A stretch of 64,000 nucleotides of DNA, from NCBI RefSeq assembly GCF_000422965.1, contig NZ_AUHB01000004.1, positions 248,001-312,000 of the forward strand. Direction: 5' to 3'. Under the pieces are notes generated by a model. It made no database searches. It worked only from the letters and a program-made list of their open reading frames with translations, and was not told the origin of the DNA. How positions within the stretch are numbered: position 1 is the first letter of the stretch; every line of letters begins with the position of its first letter. Positions 1-8,079 of this stretch are shown in pieces. The position numbers were made by a program, and so were the translations under genes. The DNA is from Pleomorphomonas oryzae DSM 16300. Lineage in GTDB: Bacteria; Pseudomonadota; Alphaproteobacteria; Rhizobiales; Pleomorphomonadaceae.

Positions 1-159
1 CGATAACAGCAGATCGAAACTACCTTGTCGCTCAAGGAGAATTTCCAGCGCGATGCCGCCGTCTTCCGCCTCGATGATCTCATGACCGTCGAGTTCCAGG
101 GCTCTCTTCACGAAGGTCCGGACCGACTCGTCGTCCTCAGTCAGCAGAATGCGCGCCAT
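1..159 (-). CDS. CpdR-like single-domain response regulator, 3' part outside window
   Basis: Only the first 53 residues are present; the gene runs off the left edge. The N-terminus MARILLTEDDESVRTFVKRA is a receiver-domain beta1-alpha1 with the acidic pair D9/D10 that binds Mg2+, and LELDGHEIIEAEDGGIALEIL is typical of the alphaproteobacterial CpdR group. The phospho-acceptor Asp would be the next residue, just outside. CpdR proteins are known to link the CckA-ChpT phosphorelay to ClpXP proteolysis of cell-cycle regulators. The ATG at 157-159 is the natural start because the receiver fold begins directly after it. It lies 85 bp downstream of hpt on the same strand. The assignment to CpdR rather than another lone receiver is an inference from N-terminal resemblance and neighbours. 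Confidence 0.75.
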   Translation of the reverse strand, partial: MARILLTEDDESVRTFVKRALELDGHEIIEAEDGGIALEILLERQGSFDLLLS

Positions 160-244
160 GGCTACCCCCGGGCACTCCGTTGGATTCGAAGCAAATTCGA
201 TATGATTGTTACACAACTAAGCCGCTGGTGCCAGATCAATGCAC

Positions 245-775
245 CTAACCGGTGACGACACCGACGAAAGGCAACTGGCGGTAGGCGTGCGCGGCGTCCA
301 TGCCATAGCCGACCACGAACACATCGGCGCAGGAGAAGCCGACGATATCGGCCTCGATCTCCGCCTTGCGCTTGCCCGGCTTGTCGAGCAACACCGCCAC
401 CTTGACCTCCTTGGCCCCACGGTCCTCGGTAAGGCGGCGCGCGAAGGCCAGCGTCCGGCCCGACTCCAGGATATCGTCGATGATCAGCACTGAGCGGCCG
501 GCAACATCGGTATCGATGTCGCGGATGATCTTGACGATGCCGGACGACGTGGTGCCCGTGCCGTAGCTCGACAGCATCATGAACTCCACCTGCGGCTCAA
601 GGCCCTCGCGGTGCAGCGCACGCAGAAGATCGGCGGCGAACATGAAGCTGCCCTTGAGGATGGCGATCACCATCAGATCTTCGGGCCGATTGGCGGCGAT
701 CTGCTTGGCCATCTCGTCGATGCGCGCGGCGATCACTTGTTCCGAAAACAATACGTCGATGGTTCTGCCCGTCAT
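245..775 (-). CDS. hpt: Hypoxanthine phosphoribosyltransferase
   Basis: A 176-residue purine-salvage enzyme that converts hypoxanthine (and often guanine) plus PRPP into the nucleotide in the cytoplasm. The PRPP-binding signature VLIIDDILESGRT is at residues 96-108, and the substrate-loop region MMLSSYGTGTTSSG at 66-79 is characteristic of the Hpt branch of type I phosphoribosyltransferases. I chose the ATG at 773-775 because CAGGAGACC lies at the right spacing before it. A longer reading frame to 829 adds 18 residues with no family counterpart. Length fits the family (about 175-185 aa). It precedes the CpdR-like gene on the same strand, an arrangement I know from related Rhizobiales. Confidence 0.93.
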   Translation of the reverse strand: MTGRTIDVLFSEQVIAARIDEMAKQIAANRPEDLMVIAILKGSFMFAADLLRALHREGLEPQVEFMMLSSYGTGTTSSGIVKIIRDIDTDVAGRSVLIIDDILESGRTLAFARRLTEDRGAKEVKVAVLLDKPGKRKAEIEADIVGFSCADVFVVGYGMDAAHAYRQLPFVGVVTG

Positions 776-883
776 CCCGGTCTCCTGAGGTCGCGACGGT
801 CGATGAGCCCCGATCCACTGGACCGGCAAAAGGCGCGCATCCGGAACCGTCGCAAAGCCCCGGCGCTTTCGGGCGGAGCTATA

Positions 884-1906
884 TTACGGCTGACGCTGGT
901 CTGTAAACCGGACTTCCACGGTCACCGACGCTTCTGGTGGCGCGAGCAGCCGCGTCTTGAAATGAACCCTGCCCATCTGATCGATGTTGAGCTGCGGCAA
1001 GGTGTAGTTCCAGGCGTAGACATCCCGGCCGGTCGACGATTTCAGCGTCACGCGGACGGCCGGCAAGCTTTTGGATTCGCTATCGAGATTGAGGATGTCG
1101 CCATCCACCACCAGCACCGGCGTCGATCCATCCATCTCCTGATGGGCGGTGACATTCTGAAAATCGAGGCCGCGCAGGTTTACCTTGAGGCCAATCAGTT
1201 CGTAGATGCCGGCAAAATCGGGGAAGATGGCGACGATCTTTTCGCGCCCGGTCACCGCGACCACGCAGAACAGCACCAGAAAGCCAATCAGCAAAACCGA
1301 GGCTACCGGCGTCGACAAGTGCCGGTCGAGCATGACGATGGTGGACGAACCCCGCCGGGCCGCCTTGCCGCGTTTCTTGCGTCGGCCGCTGTCAAAGCCG
1401 GCCGGCGGCGCATCGATGGTGGGGGAGATATCGGCTGCGACCGGAGATGGTACCTCTTCGGTAGCGGCCTCAATCTTCCCTGTCTCTTCCTTAGCCGGGC
1501 CTGTTGCGAACAGGTCGTCGATGGCCGACTGATCGTTGCCACTCGCCGTGGGCTCGGATGCCGTGTCATCCGGAACATCGTCGTCGTTCGGACCGGACGC
1601 AAACAGATCGTCGATAGCCGACTGGTCGTTTGGACCATCCTCAGCCACAGAGGATGCCTCGGCATCGAAATCGCTCTTCGGGCCATCGCCGGCAATGGCA
1701 TCGCGCCATTCGTCTTCAGTAGGCTCGGGCCCGTCGGAAATCGCTCTTGCAACAGGGGGCGTCGCCATTGGCGCGTCGGGATAATCGTTCGGCGTGGCAT
1801 GCCAAACGGTACCGCAGCGGGCGCAACGCACCTTGCGACCGGTGACGCCGAGCGTGCCGTCGGCAACCTGATACCCCGTCTCACAGGCGGGGCAGACAAT
1901 TCTCAT
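884..1906 (-). CDS. MJ0042 zinc-finger / DUF3426 membrane protein (ZitP-like)
   Basis: A 340-residue protein of known architecture but uncertain role. Residues 1-36 form an MJ0042 zinc ribbon (C5, C8, C28, C31). A long acidic, probably disordered linker follows, with two near-identical copies of NDQSAIDDLFA[S/T]GP at about 93-106 and 124-137. After a basic stretch (RRKKRGKAARR) there is one membrane helix at about 201-220, then a DUF3426 domain to the C-terminus, predicted periplasmic. Caulobacter ZitP has the same kind of N-terminal finger and acts in polarity through PopZ; function here is inferred only. It is divergent from ftsEX across a CtrA-type box. The repeated linker motif resembles the N-terminal CheY-binding peptide of FliM. 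Confidence 0.8.
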   Translation of the reverse strand: MRIVCPACETGYQVADGTLGVTGRKVRCARCGTVWHATPNDYPDAPMATPPVARAISDGPEPTEDEWRDAIAGDGPKSDFDAEASSVAEDGPNDQSAIDDLFASGPNDDDVPDDTASEPTASGNDQSAIDDLFATGPAKEETGKIEAATEEVPSPVAADISPTIDAPPAGFDSGRRKKRGKAARRGSSTIVMLDRHLSTPVASVLLIGFLVLFCVVAVTGREKIVAIFPDFAGIYELIGLKVNLRGLDFQNVTAHQEMDGSTPVLVVDGDILNLDSESKSLPAVRVTLKSSTGRDVYAWNYTLPQLNIDQMGRVHFKTRLLAPPEASVTVEVRFTDQRQP

Positions 1907-2009
1907 CTTCGGCCCCCGATTGGCCGCCAGCCGGGCCTCGGCGAAAGAGGTGGGCGACGCATCTCCCGCACCGCCATAGCGGCTTTTCCAAGGGATGGCG
2001 GCAACATGC

Positions 2010-2024
2010 TTAATGAAACGTTAA
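2010..2024. promoter_or_regulatory. CtrA-type box TTAA-N7-TTAA
   Basis: TTAATGAAACGTTAA in the divergent intergenic region matches the alphaproteobacterial CtrA full-site consensus TTAA-N7-TTAA exactly in both half sites. It lies about 104 bp before the zinc-finger gene start and about 152 bp before ftsE. CtrA control of division and polarity genes is well established in this class; control of these two genes is inferred. Confidence 0.5.
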
Positions 2025-2093
2025 GGACAAGGACTGCAACATCAATTATGAGGTCCGAGACAACGACAAGAAGCCGCAAAGCAGGTTTATCGT

Positions 2094-2170
2094 GGCGAAC
2101 GTCGCCCCGATGGACGTCAAGCGGAGCGAAAGCCAAGGGCCGGAGGCCTGCCGGCGACTGAGGCGGAAAA
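2094..2170 (+). repeat. Single copy of the palindromic 80-bp repeat family, abutting ftsE
   Basis: This stretch aligns with the tandem units at 29051-29290, best from 2119 (AAGCGGAGCG) to the shared CCGGCGACTGAGG near 2151-2163. It keeps the two-hairpin plan: GGCGA-ACG-TCGCC at 2094-2106 and GGCC-GGA-GGCC at 2138-2148. The second stem differs in sequence from the 29-kb copies but still pairs. It ends six bases before the ftsE ATG. Confidence 0.75.
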
Positions 2171-2175
2171 GACAG

Positions 2176-2835
2176 ATGATCAGGTTTGAAAATGTCGGCC
2201 TCCGCTACGGAACGGGGCGGGAGGTACTGAGCGATCTTACATTTTCGATCGCCCCTCACTCCTTCCAATTCCTGACCGGCCCCTCCGGCGCCGGCAAGAC
2301 AACGCTCATCCGGCTGCTGTTTCTCAATCTCAAACCGACGCGTGGCCTGATTTCCATCTTCGGCAAGGACACAGCCCTGCTGAGGCGCGCCGACATGCCG
2401 GCATTGCGCCGCCGCATCGGCGTCGTCTTCCAGGACTTCCGCCTGCTCGACCATCTCACCACCTACGAGAATGTGGCGCTGCCCTACCGTGTGCTTGGCA
2501 AGGACGAGGCAAGCTATCGCGCCGACGTCGCCGACCTCCTCGACTGGGTCGGGCTCGGCGACCGCAAGCACGTTTATCCGCCGGTTCTGTCAGGCGGCGA
2601 GAAGCAGCGCGCGGCCATTGCTCGCGCCCTGATCACCAAGCCGGAGTTCCTGCTGGCCGACGAGCCGACGGGCAATGTCGATCCACCGCTCGCCCGTCGA
2701 CTGTTGCGCCTTTTCCTGGAACTCAATCGCCTCGGTACAGCCGTGCTCATCGCCACCCATGACATCGGCCTGATGGACCAGCTCGACGCGCGACGCATGG
2801 TCATTGAAGGCGGTCACCTCGAGATCTACGAATGA
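2176..2835 (+). CDS. ftsE: Cell-division ABC ATPase FtsE
   Basis: ATPase subunit of the FtsEX complex, which sits at the division septum and activates peptidoglycan hydrolases. The 219-residue protein has Walker A GPSGAGKT (35-42), Q-loop VVFQDF (83-88), ABC signature LSGGEKQR (138-145), Walker B LLADEPTGN (159-167) and the switch His in ATHD. Length is normal. I start at the ATG at 2176 because MIRFENVGLRYG aligns with FtsE N-termini. An upstream in-frame ATG at 2092 would translate the palindromic repeat and is unlikely. The 3' end overlaps ftsX by four bases (ATGA), indicating translational coupling. Confidence 0.93.
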   Translation: MIRFENVGLRYGTGREVLSDLTFSIAPHSFQFLTGPSGAGKTTLIRLLFLNLKPTRGLISIFGKDTALLRRADMPALRRRIGVVFQDFRLLDHLTTYENVALPYRVLGKDEASYRADVADLLDWVGLGDRKHVYPPVLSGGEKQRAAIARALITKPEFLLADEPTGNVDPPLARRLLRLFLELNRLGTAVLIATHDIGLMDQLDARRMVIEGGHLEIYE

Positions 2836-3797
2836 AGACGGCGGTCACCAAGCACATCAGGGCCGTCACTGCCCGAAAAGCCAGGCCGAGAGCCAACGCG
2901 GCCAACGCCTCGCCGATCGTACCGCCGCAGGCCATCGCCGGCCGCACGCTGGTGCTGGTCATCGCCATCATGACCTTTCTGGCCGGCTTCACCATCGCCG
3001 TCGTCTCGGTGATCGACCGGGCCGCCGACGCCTGGGCATCCGACATCGGCCGGGAAGTGACCATCGAGGTCAGGCCGCTTGATGGCGTCGCCATCAATGG
3101 CGAAGTCGACAAGGCGGTGGCGTTGGCCCAGGAGTTCCCCGGCGTCGGCGGCGCCCGCGGCCTCAGCGATGCCGAGACGCAGCGGCTCCTGGAGCCTTGG
3201 CTGGGACCGGGGACCGATCTTTCCGCCCTGCCGGTGCCTCGCCTCGTCATCGTTTCGATCGACAATGCTTCCGCTTTCGACGTCAAGGCGCTCGCCGACG
3301 CGGTCGGTAAGGAGGTGAGAGGCGGCAGCGTCGACGATCACGCGCTGTGGGTCGACAGACTGTCGGCCATGGCGTCTTCCATGGTATTCGCCGGCATCGG
3401 CCTGATGACGCTGATGCTCGTCGCGCTGGTTCTCTCCGTCGTGTTCGCCACGCGCGCCGCCATGGCGGGAAATCGCGACGTCATCGAGGTGCTGCATTTC
3501 TGCGGCGCCGAAGACCGTTTCATCGCCGGCCAGTTCCAGCGCCGCTTCCTGCTGTTCGGCGTCGAAGGCGGTGCGATCGGCGGCGCTCTGGCGCTTCTGG
3601 CCATGGCCATCGCTGCCTGGGCGATCGGCGGTTCGGCCGGCCGACCCGGCGCCGACCAGCTTGAAGCCTTGTTCGGCCGCTTCGAGCTGCCGGGAACCGC
3701 CTACGGCCTGGTGCTGGCGCTCGTCGTGGCGGTTGCGCTGTTGACGGCGCTGACCTCGCGCCTTGCCGTACGAAGGTCGCTATCGGCCCTCGATTAA
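2832..3797 (+). CDS. ftsX: Cell-division permease-like protein FtsX
   Basis: Membrane partner of FtsE. The 321-residue protein has a cytoplasmic Arg/Lys-rich N-terminus, a first helix around LVLVIAIMTFLAGFTIAVVSVI, a periplasmic domain of roughly 100 residues with the usual FtsX ECD pattern, then three helices (SSMVFAGIGLMTLMLVALVLSVVFA; GAIGGALALLAMAIAAWAIGG; TAYGLVLALVVAVALLTALTS). This four-helix topology is the FtsX hallmark. The start codon lies inside the ftsE stop (ATGA). The periplasmic domain is the part known to contact hydrolase activators. Confidence 0.9.
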   Translation: MKTAVTKHIRAVTARKARPRANAANASPIVPPQAIAGRTLVLVIAIMTFLAGFTIAVVSVIDRAADAWASDIGREVTIEVRPLDGVAINGEVDKAVALAQEFPGVGGARGLSDAETQRLLEPWLGPGTDLSALPVPRLVIVSIDNASAFDVKALADAVGKEVRGGSVDDHALWVDRLSAMASSMVFAGIGLMTLMLVALVLSVVFATRAAMAGNRDVIEVLHFCGAEDRFIAGQFQRRFLLFGVEGGAIGGALALLAMAIAAWAIGGSAGRPGADQLEALFGRFELPGTAYGLVLALVVAVALLTALTSRLAVRRSLSALD

Positions 3798-3858
3798 CGA
3801 GCCGAAGGGAGGATCGTCCGGATTTGTCAATTGTCGGCCGATTTCCTAGAATGACGCC

Positions 3859-4557
3859 ATGATGGAATCGTCCGCTCCTACGAGAGAGACAGCCGGCGGC
3901 CCCCAGCAAGCCCTCGGCGAGCGCACCCGCGCCCGTCGATCCATAGGCGTCATCATTGCCGCCGCCGTACTGATCGGCAGCGGCTTCTTCTTTGGCGGCT
4001 TCTTCCATTTCGTCGACACCATCGTCAATTATCAGACGCCATCGCCGTTGGCCGCCGACGGCATCGTCGTGCTCACCGGCGGTGCCGAGCGCATCACCGG
4101 CGCCATCGAGCTGATGACCGCCGGCAAAGCACGCCGCCTTCTGATCTCCGGCGTTCACCCTGAAACCTCGGCATCTCGGTTAGGTCGGATGGTCGAGGCG
4201 GAACCGGACATGATGGCCTGCTGCGTCGATCTCGACCGGCGCGCCGCCAACACCATCGGCAACGCTCTCGAAACGGCCAAGTGGGCCCGGCGCAACGGCT
4301 TCCTGTCGCTGATCGTCGTCACGTCCGCCTACCACATGCCGCGCTCCATGCTGGAGCTGTCGCATGCCATGCCGGACATTCGCCTCATCCCCTATCCGGT
4401 GATGCGGCCAGGCCTGACACTCGGCCATTGGTCGGAGGACCGAGGCATGATCCTGCTTCTCCTGCAGGAATACCTGAAGTATACGGCAACACGCCTCCGT
4501 CTGTCGCTCGGCGGCGTCGACGGTCTCGCCGAAGTCATCGGTGGGACTTTCGGCTGA
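3859..4557 (+). CDS. YdcF/DUF218 family membrane-anchored protein
   Basis: A 232-residue protein with an N-terminal membrane helix (GVIIAAAVLIGSGFFFGGFF) followed by a DUF218 domain (DGIVVLTGGAERITGAIELMTAGKARRLLISGVHP ... NTIGNALETAKWARRNG). DUF218 proteins include E. coli SanA, ElyC and YdcF and are tied to envelope integrity and polyprenyl-lipid handling; the biochemical activity is not settled. The conserved ALETAKWARRNGFLSLIVVTSAYHMPRS block, with the SAYHMPRS signature, is present. It lies between ftsX and plsC on the same strand, an envelope-gene context. Confidence 0.85.
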   Translation: MMESSAPTRETAGGPQQALGERTRARRSIGVIIAAAVLIGSGFFFGGFFHFVDTIVNYQTPSPLAADGIVVLTGGAERITGAIELMTAGKARRLLISGVHPETSASRLGRMVEAEPDMMACCVDLDRRAANTIGNALETAKWARRNGFLSLIVVTSAYHMPRSMLELSHAMPDIRLIPYPVMRPGLTLGHWSEDRGMILLLLQEYLKYTATRLRLSLGGVDGLAEVIGGTFG

Positions 4558-4638
4558 CCCGCCAGCCTTGAAAAGTTGCGAGACTTTTCGGCCTATCGAA
4601 CCGTAAAACGAGAGCCCGCTCATCCCGGAAGACGATCC

Positions 4639-5433
4639 ATGCTGATCCGTTCCTATCTCTACAGCTTCGCCTTCTTCTCGGTGACCGCCGTTATGGCCGT
4701 TCTCGGCGCCCCCTTCGCGCTCGGCGGCCACCGGGGCGTGATGATCGTCGTCAAATCCTGGACGTGGACGCTGATCCGCCTGCACAGCCTGATCACCGGC
4801 ACGCGCCATGAATATCGTCACCTCGAGCGCATCCCGCCGGGCGGGTTCATTCTGGCATCCAAGCATCAGTCGACCTTTGAAACACTGGCTTTGGTGCCGT
4901 TGCTCGCCGATCCTGCCTTCATCCTGAAACGGGAACTGACGTGGATTCCGGTGTTCGGCTGGTGGTTGAAGCTCGCCGGCAACATCGCCATCAATCGCGG
5001 CAGCCCCACCGCCGCCCTCAGAAAGGTGATCGAGGGCACGCGCGCCGCCGTCGCCGCCGGCCGCCAGGTGATCATCTTTCCGGAGGGCACGCGCGCCGAA
5101 GCCGGCGCGAAGCCTGATTACAAGCAAGGCATCGCCCAGATCTACAAATCGCTCGACGTGCCCGTGGTGCCGGTGGCCCACAATGCCGGCACAGTCTGGC
5201 CGCGCAAGGCGCGCTTCCATCGGCGCGGCACCATCGTCGTAGAATTCCTGGAGCCGATCCCGGCCGGCCTCAAACCGCGCGAGATGTTTCAGAAGCTCGA
5301 AAGCGGCATCGAGGCGGCCTGTGATCGGTTGCTGATCGAGGCGGCGGCCCGCGGCGACGACCTGCCGGCCACAGCGCGCGCCCGTGTCGCCGAACTCACG
5401 GCATCCGTAGCATCCGCCCGAGCGGACGCCTGA
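4639..5433 (+). CDS. plsC: 1-acyl-sn-glycerol-3-phosphate acyltransferase
   Basis: Adds the second acyl chain to lysophosphatidic acid at the inner membrane to give phosphatidic acid. The 264-residue protein has a hydrophobic N-terminal segment, the catalytic block HQSTFE (76-81, an HX4E version of the usual HX4D), a long hydrophobic patch (WIPVFGWWLKLAGNIAINRG) and FPEGTR (147-152). The H-Q-S-x-x-E variant is common among alphaproteobacterial PlsC homologues. I chose the ATG at 4639 because GGAAGACGATCC precedes it; an upstream in-frame start at 4576 adds 21 residues without family support. Confidence 0.9.
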   Translation: MLIRSYLYSFAFFSVTAVMAVLGAPFALGGHRGVMIVVKSWTWTLIRLHSLITGTRHEYRHLERIPPGGFILASKHQSTFETLALVPLLADPAFILKRELTWIPVFGWWLKLAGNIAINRGSPTAALRKVIEGTRAAVAAGRQVIIFPEGTRAEAGAKPDYKQGIAQIYKSLDVPVVPVAHNAGTVWPRKARFHRRGTIVVEFLEPIPAGLKPREMFQKLESGIEAACDRLLIEAAARGDDLPATARARVAELTASVASARADA

Positions 5434-5451
5434 CCGCCGCGCGGATCCAGT

Positions 5452-5994
5452 TCAGTCCGGCAGGATCGGGCCCGGTTCCGTGAGCGCCGCGACCACTCGT
5501 TCAAGCGCTTGGTCGCGGATGCCCATATCCTGCAATCGCTTCAGCGTCGCCATGACGTAGTCGACGTTCGGCCCCATCGCGCCGGCGCTCCGGCGGATGA
5601 TGTCGAGCATCTCCTCGAACTCGAGACCGCCGGCATATTGTTCATGGGTCTGATTGGCGACGTAGACCAGAGCGCCAATCGTCTCGCCGCTCTGCAGCCG
5701 TGCCGGCCGGACGACCTCGTGGTAGACCATGGAGATCTGCTCGCGCGCCCTGAGATAGGCGATCACCGCCTCGCGATCCGCTTCGGCCACCTCGAAGGCG
5801 ACGCCATGACAGGAGCCGCCGCGATCGAGGCCGAACACCAGGCCGGGATTGTCCGGCGTGCCGCGATAATGCGTCGAACGGACACACAGCGCACGTCGGA
5901 CGCCATGCATCCGTGCCTGTTCCGCCCTCAGATATGGGAAGCCGGGGTTCCACATCAGCGAGCCGTAGCCGAACACCCAGATGCTCGCGTCCAT
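5452..5994 (-). CDS. ChaC-type gamma-glutamylcyclotransferase
   Basis: The 180-residue protein begins with MDASIWVFGYGSLMWNPGFPY, containing the YGSL motif that binds the gamma-glutamyl group. It has the ChaC-family continuation (RALCVRSTHYRGTPDNPGLVFGLDRGGSCHGVAFEV), with the likely catalytic Glu near YLRAREQISMVYHE. ChaC enzymes cleave glutathione to 5-oxoproline and Cys-Gly in the cytosol. It is convergent with plsC and divergent from the DUF2125 gene, so it is probably monocistronic. Confidence 0.9.
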   Translation of the reverse strand: MDASIWVFGYGSLMWNPGFPYLRAEQARMHGVRRALCVRSTHYRGTPDNPGLVFGLDRGGSCHGVAFEVAEADREAVIAYLRAREQISMVYHEVVRPARLQSGETIGALVYVANQTHEQYAGGLEFEEMLDIIRRSAGAMGPNVDYVMATLKRLQDMGIRDQALERVVAALTEPGPILPD

Positions 5995-6147
5995 CCTTCA
6001 GCTCCGTTCCGACCTATCCAAATGCGTAACATCCCATCAGGCGAATGCAACGTCCGGCGAAGACGATTCCATCTTTCGCCATATTACTCTAGTGGAAGGA
6101 AGGTGAACGGTGCGTCCACGGGGACGCGTGTCTCGCGGGGAAGCGTC

Positions 6148-7146
6148 ATGAATCGGACGATACGGTGGGGCCTCTGGACGATCGTCGTGATTGCCATTCT
6201 ATGGACCGGCGTATGGTTCGGTGCCCGCTGGTGGCTGGGCAATACCGTTCACAAGTCGATCGCCGACCTTTCGGCGACAAACGGCACCACCGTCGAGTGT
6301 CCCAACGAGGCGATCGGTGGCTGGCCTTTTCAGCTGACCATCACTTGCGGCGATGGCCTCGCTGTCGCTCTTCCCGACGGCGGGAAATTGACGAGCGCAA
6401 AGGCGCATGGCGAGGGATCGGTTTTTAATCCCCGGCAACTCGATTTCCGCTTCGCTGCGCCCATCACCTACACCACGCCCGACGGTCGACGGTTTGACCT
6501 CGTCGCCAACGAACTCGCCGCCAGCATCGGTTTTTCCAACAACCGGGCCAACCGGCTCGCCTTGAAGACCAGCGATCTCGCGGCGACCGGACCGCTCGCC
6601 GGCGGCACCGAAGGCAAGTTGACCATCGGGCGCGGCGACCTCCTGCTGTCGCGCGTCGCTGAACGGCCCGATGATGCCGACATCGCCGCCACCATTGATG
6701 GCCTCGGTGTCGCCGTCGGCAATACGACGCTGACACCCGTTCCCGTTCGCTTGACGCTGGCCGCCACCCTTGCCGAGGCCGACATGGCGACGGCTGGCCC
6801 CGCGGCGCTCGCCGGCTGGAAGGCGGCGGGCGGCAAGCTCGCCTTGCATCGGCTCGCCGCTGAACTCGGCGGCGCCACGCTGACGCTCACCGGCGAAGGC
6901 ACGGTATCGGAAACCGGTCTGGTGGAAGCCGAGGGGAAAGTAACGGGCCGCGATCTCAACGCGCTGGCGATTGCCGCAGCGGCCGGCGGCCGCAGCCTGA
7001 CACCAGAAGTCGCCGGCCTCGTCATGGGCTTCGTTTTCATGGGCACGGCTGCCGATGACGGCGGCCGCTCCATCGGCCTCAAGGTCGCGGACGGCGTCGT
7101 CTCGGCCAATGGGCGGGAGATTGCCCGGATCGCGCCGCTATTCTGA
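6148..7146 (+). CDS. DUF2125 domain protein
   Basis: A 332-residue protein with one N-terminal membrane helix (GLWTIVVIAILWTGVWFGARWWLG) and a large exported domain. TTVECPNEAIGGWPFQLTITCG is the diagnostic DUF2125 segment, with two conserved cysteines that may form a disulfide. The family is confined mainly to Alphaproteobacteria and has no assigned function; the beta-rich sequence suggests an envelope protein. GCGGGGAAGCGTC precedes the chosen ATG. The last nine bases overlap the 3' end of tyrA on the opposite strand. Confidence 0.85.
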   Translation: MNRTIRWGLWTIVVIAILWTGVWFGARWWLGNTVHKSIADLSATNGTTVECPNEAIGGWPFQLTITCGDGLAVALPDGGKLTSAKAHGEGSVFNPRQLDFRFAAPITYTTPDGRRFDLVANELAASIGFSNNRANRLALKTSDLAATGPLAGGTEGKLTIGRGDLLLSRVAERPDDADIAATIDGLGVAVGNTTLTPVPVRLTLAATLAEADMATAGPAALAGWKAAGGKLALHRLAAELGGATLTLTGEGTVSETGLVEAEGKVTGRDLNALAIAAAAGGRSLTPEVAGLVMGFVFMGTAADDGGRSIGLKVADGVVSANGREIARIAPLF

Positions 7147-8079
7147 TGGGGGCTTCGGTGGCGCCTTGTGGGACCGGCCAAAATCGGCCCCCGGCTCGTC
7201 CTGACCGAGCGTCAGAATGCCACGGCGGATGGCGCGCGTCCGGCTGAACAGATCATAGAGCCGGTCGCCCTCACCCCAGCGGATCTGCCGCTGCAACGCA
7301 AACAGATCTTCCTGGAAGCGCCCCAGCACCTCCAGCACGGCGTCCTTGTTGTGCAGGAACACGTCGCGCCACATGGTGGGATCGGATGCGGCGATACGGG
7401 TGAAGTCGCGGAAACCACCAGCAGAGAATTTCATCACCTCGGATTCGGTGACTTTCTCAAGATCGGCGGCGGTGCCGACGATGTTGTAGGCAATCAAGTG
7501 CGGCAGATGGCTGGTGATGGCCAGGACCAGATCATGCCGCTCGGCGCTCATGCACTCGACGTTGGCGCCCATGCCGGCCCAGAAGGCGACGAGCCGGTCG
7601 AGCGCCTTGGGATCGGTGCCTTCGTCCGGGCAGACGATCGACCACCTGTTGACGAACAGCTCGGCAAAGCCGGCGTCGGGACCGGAATACTCGGTGCCGG
7701 CCACCGGGTGAGCCGGGATGAAGTGAACGTTGTCCGGCAGATGCGGCTTCATCTGGCGGACGACGGAGCCCTTCACCGAACCGACGTCGGAGACGATAGC
7801 GCCGGGCTTGAGGCGCGGCGCAATGGCCTCAGCCACCGCCTCGGCAGCACCCACCGGCACACAAGCGATCACCAGATCGGCGTCCGCTACCGCATCGCCG
7901 GCAGCGGCGTGATAACTGTCACCGAGCGAAAGTTCCTCGGCCCGCTTCAGGATGACCGGCGACAGATCGGAAATGGCGATCTTGTCGACGAGGCCATTGA
8001 GGCGGGCCGCCCGGGCGATAGACGAGCCGATCAAGCCGATACCGATGATGGCGAGGCGGGGAAAAAGTGTGTCGGTCAT
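7138..8079 (-). CDS. tyrA: Prephenate/arogenate dehydrogenase family protein
   Basis: The 313-residue protein has an N-terminal Rossmann fold with GIGLIGS at 13-19 and continues with the prephenate dehydrogenase pattern ([37 protein letters not shown], whose first His is the catalytic one). It oxidatively decarboxylates prephenate or arogenate in tyrosine synthesis. The pairing with hisC, whose stop overlaps the tyrA start by four bases (ATGA, 8076-8079), suits a transaminase-dehydrogenase route. Substrate and cofactor choice cannot be read from sequence alone. An apparent N-terminal extension to 8337 is hisC read in another frame. Confidence 0.9.
   Translation of the reverse strand: MTDTLFPRLAIIGIGLIGSSIARAARLNGLVDKIAISDLSPVILKRAEELSLGDSYHAAAGDAVADADLVIACVPVGAAEAVAEAIAPRLKPGAIVSDVGSVKGSVVRQMKPHLPDNVHFIPAHPVAGTEYSGPDAGFAELFVNRWSIVCPDEGTDPKALDRLVAFWAGMGANVECMSAERHDLVLAITSHLPHLIAYNIVGTAADLEKVTESEVMKFSAGGFRDFTRIAASDPTMWRDVFLHNKDAVLEVLGRFQEDLFALQRQIRWGEGDRLYDLFSRTRAIRRGILTLGQDEPGADFGRSHKAPPKPPSE

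Noticed and set aside
611-2161. 516-codon open frame on the plus strand
   Set aside because: It runs antisense to hpt and the zinc-finger gene; the protein has no recognisable domain and is a GC-rich shadow of well-supported genes.
2092-2175. N-terminal extension of FtsE from an upstream in-frame ATG
   Set aside because: It would translate the palindromic repeat; FtsE homologues begin at the position corresponding to 2176.
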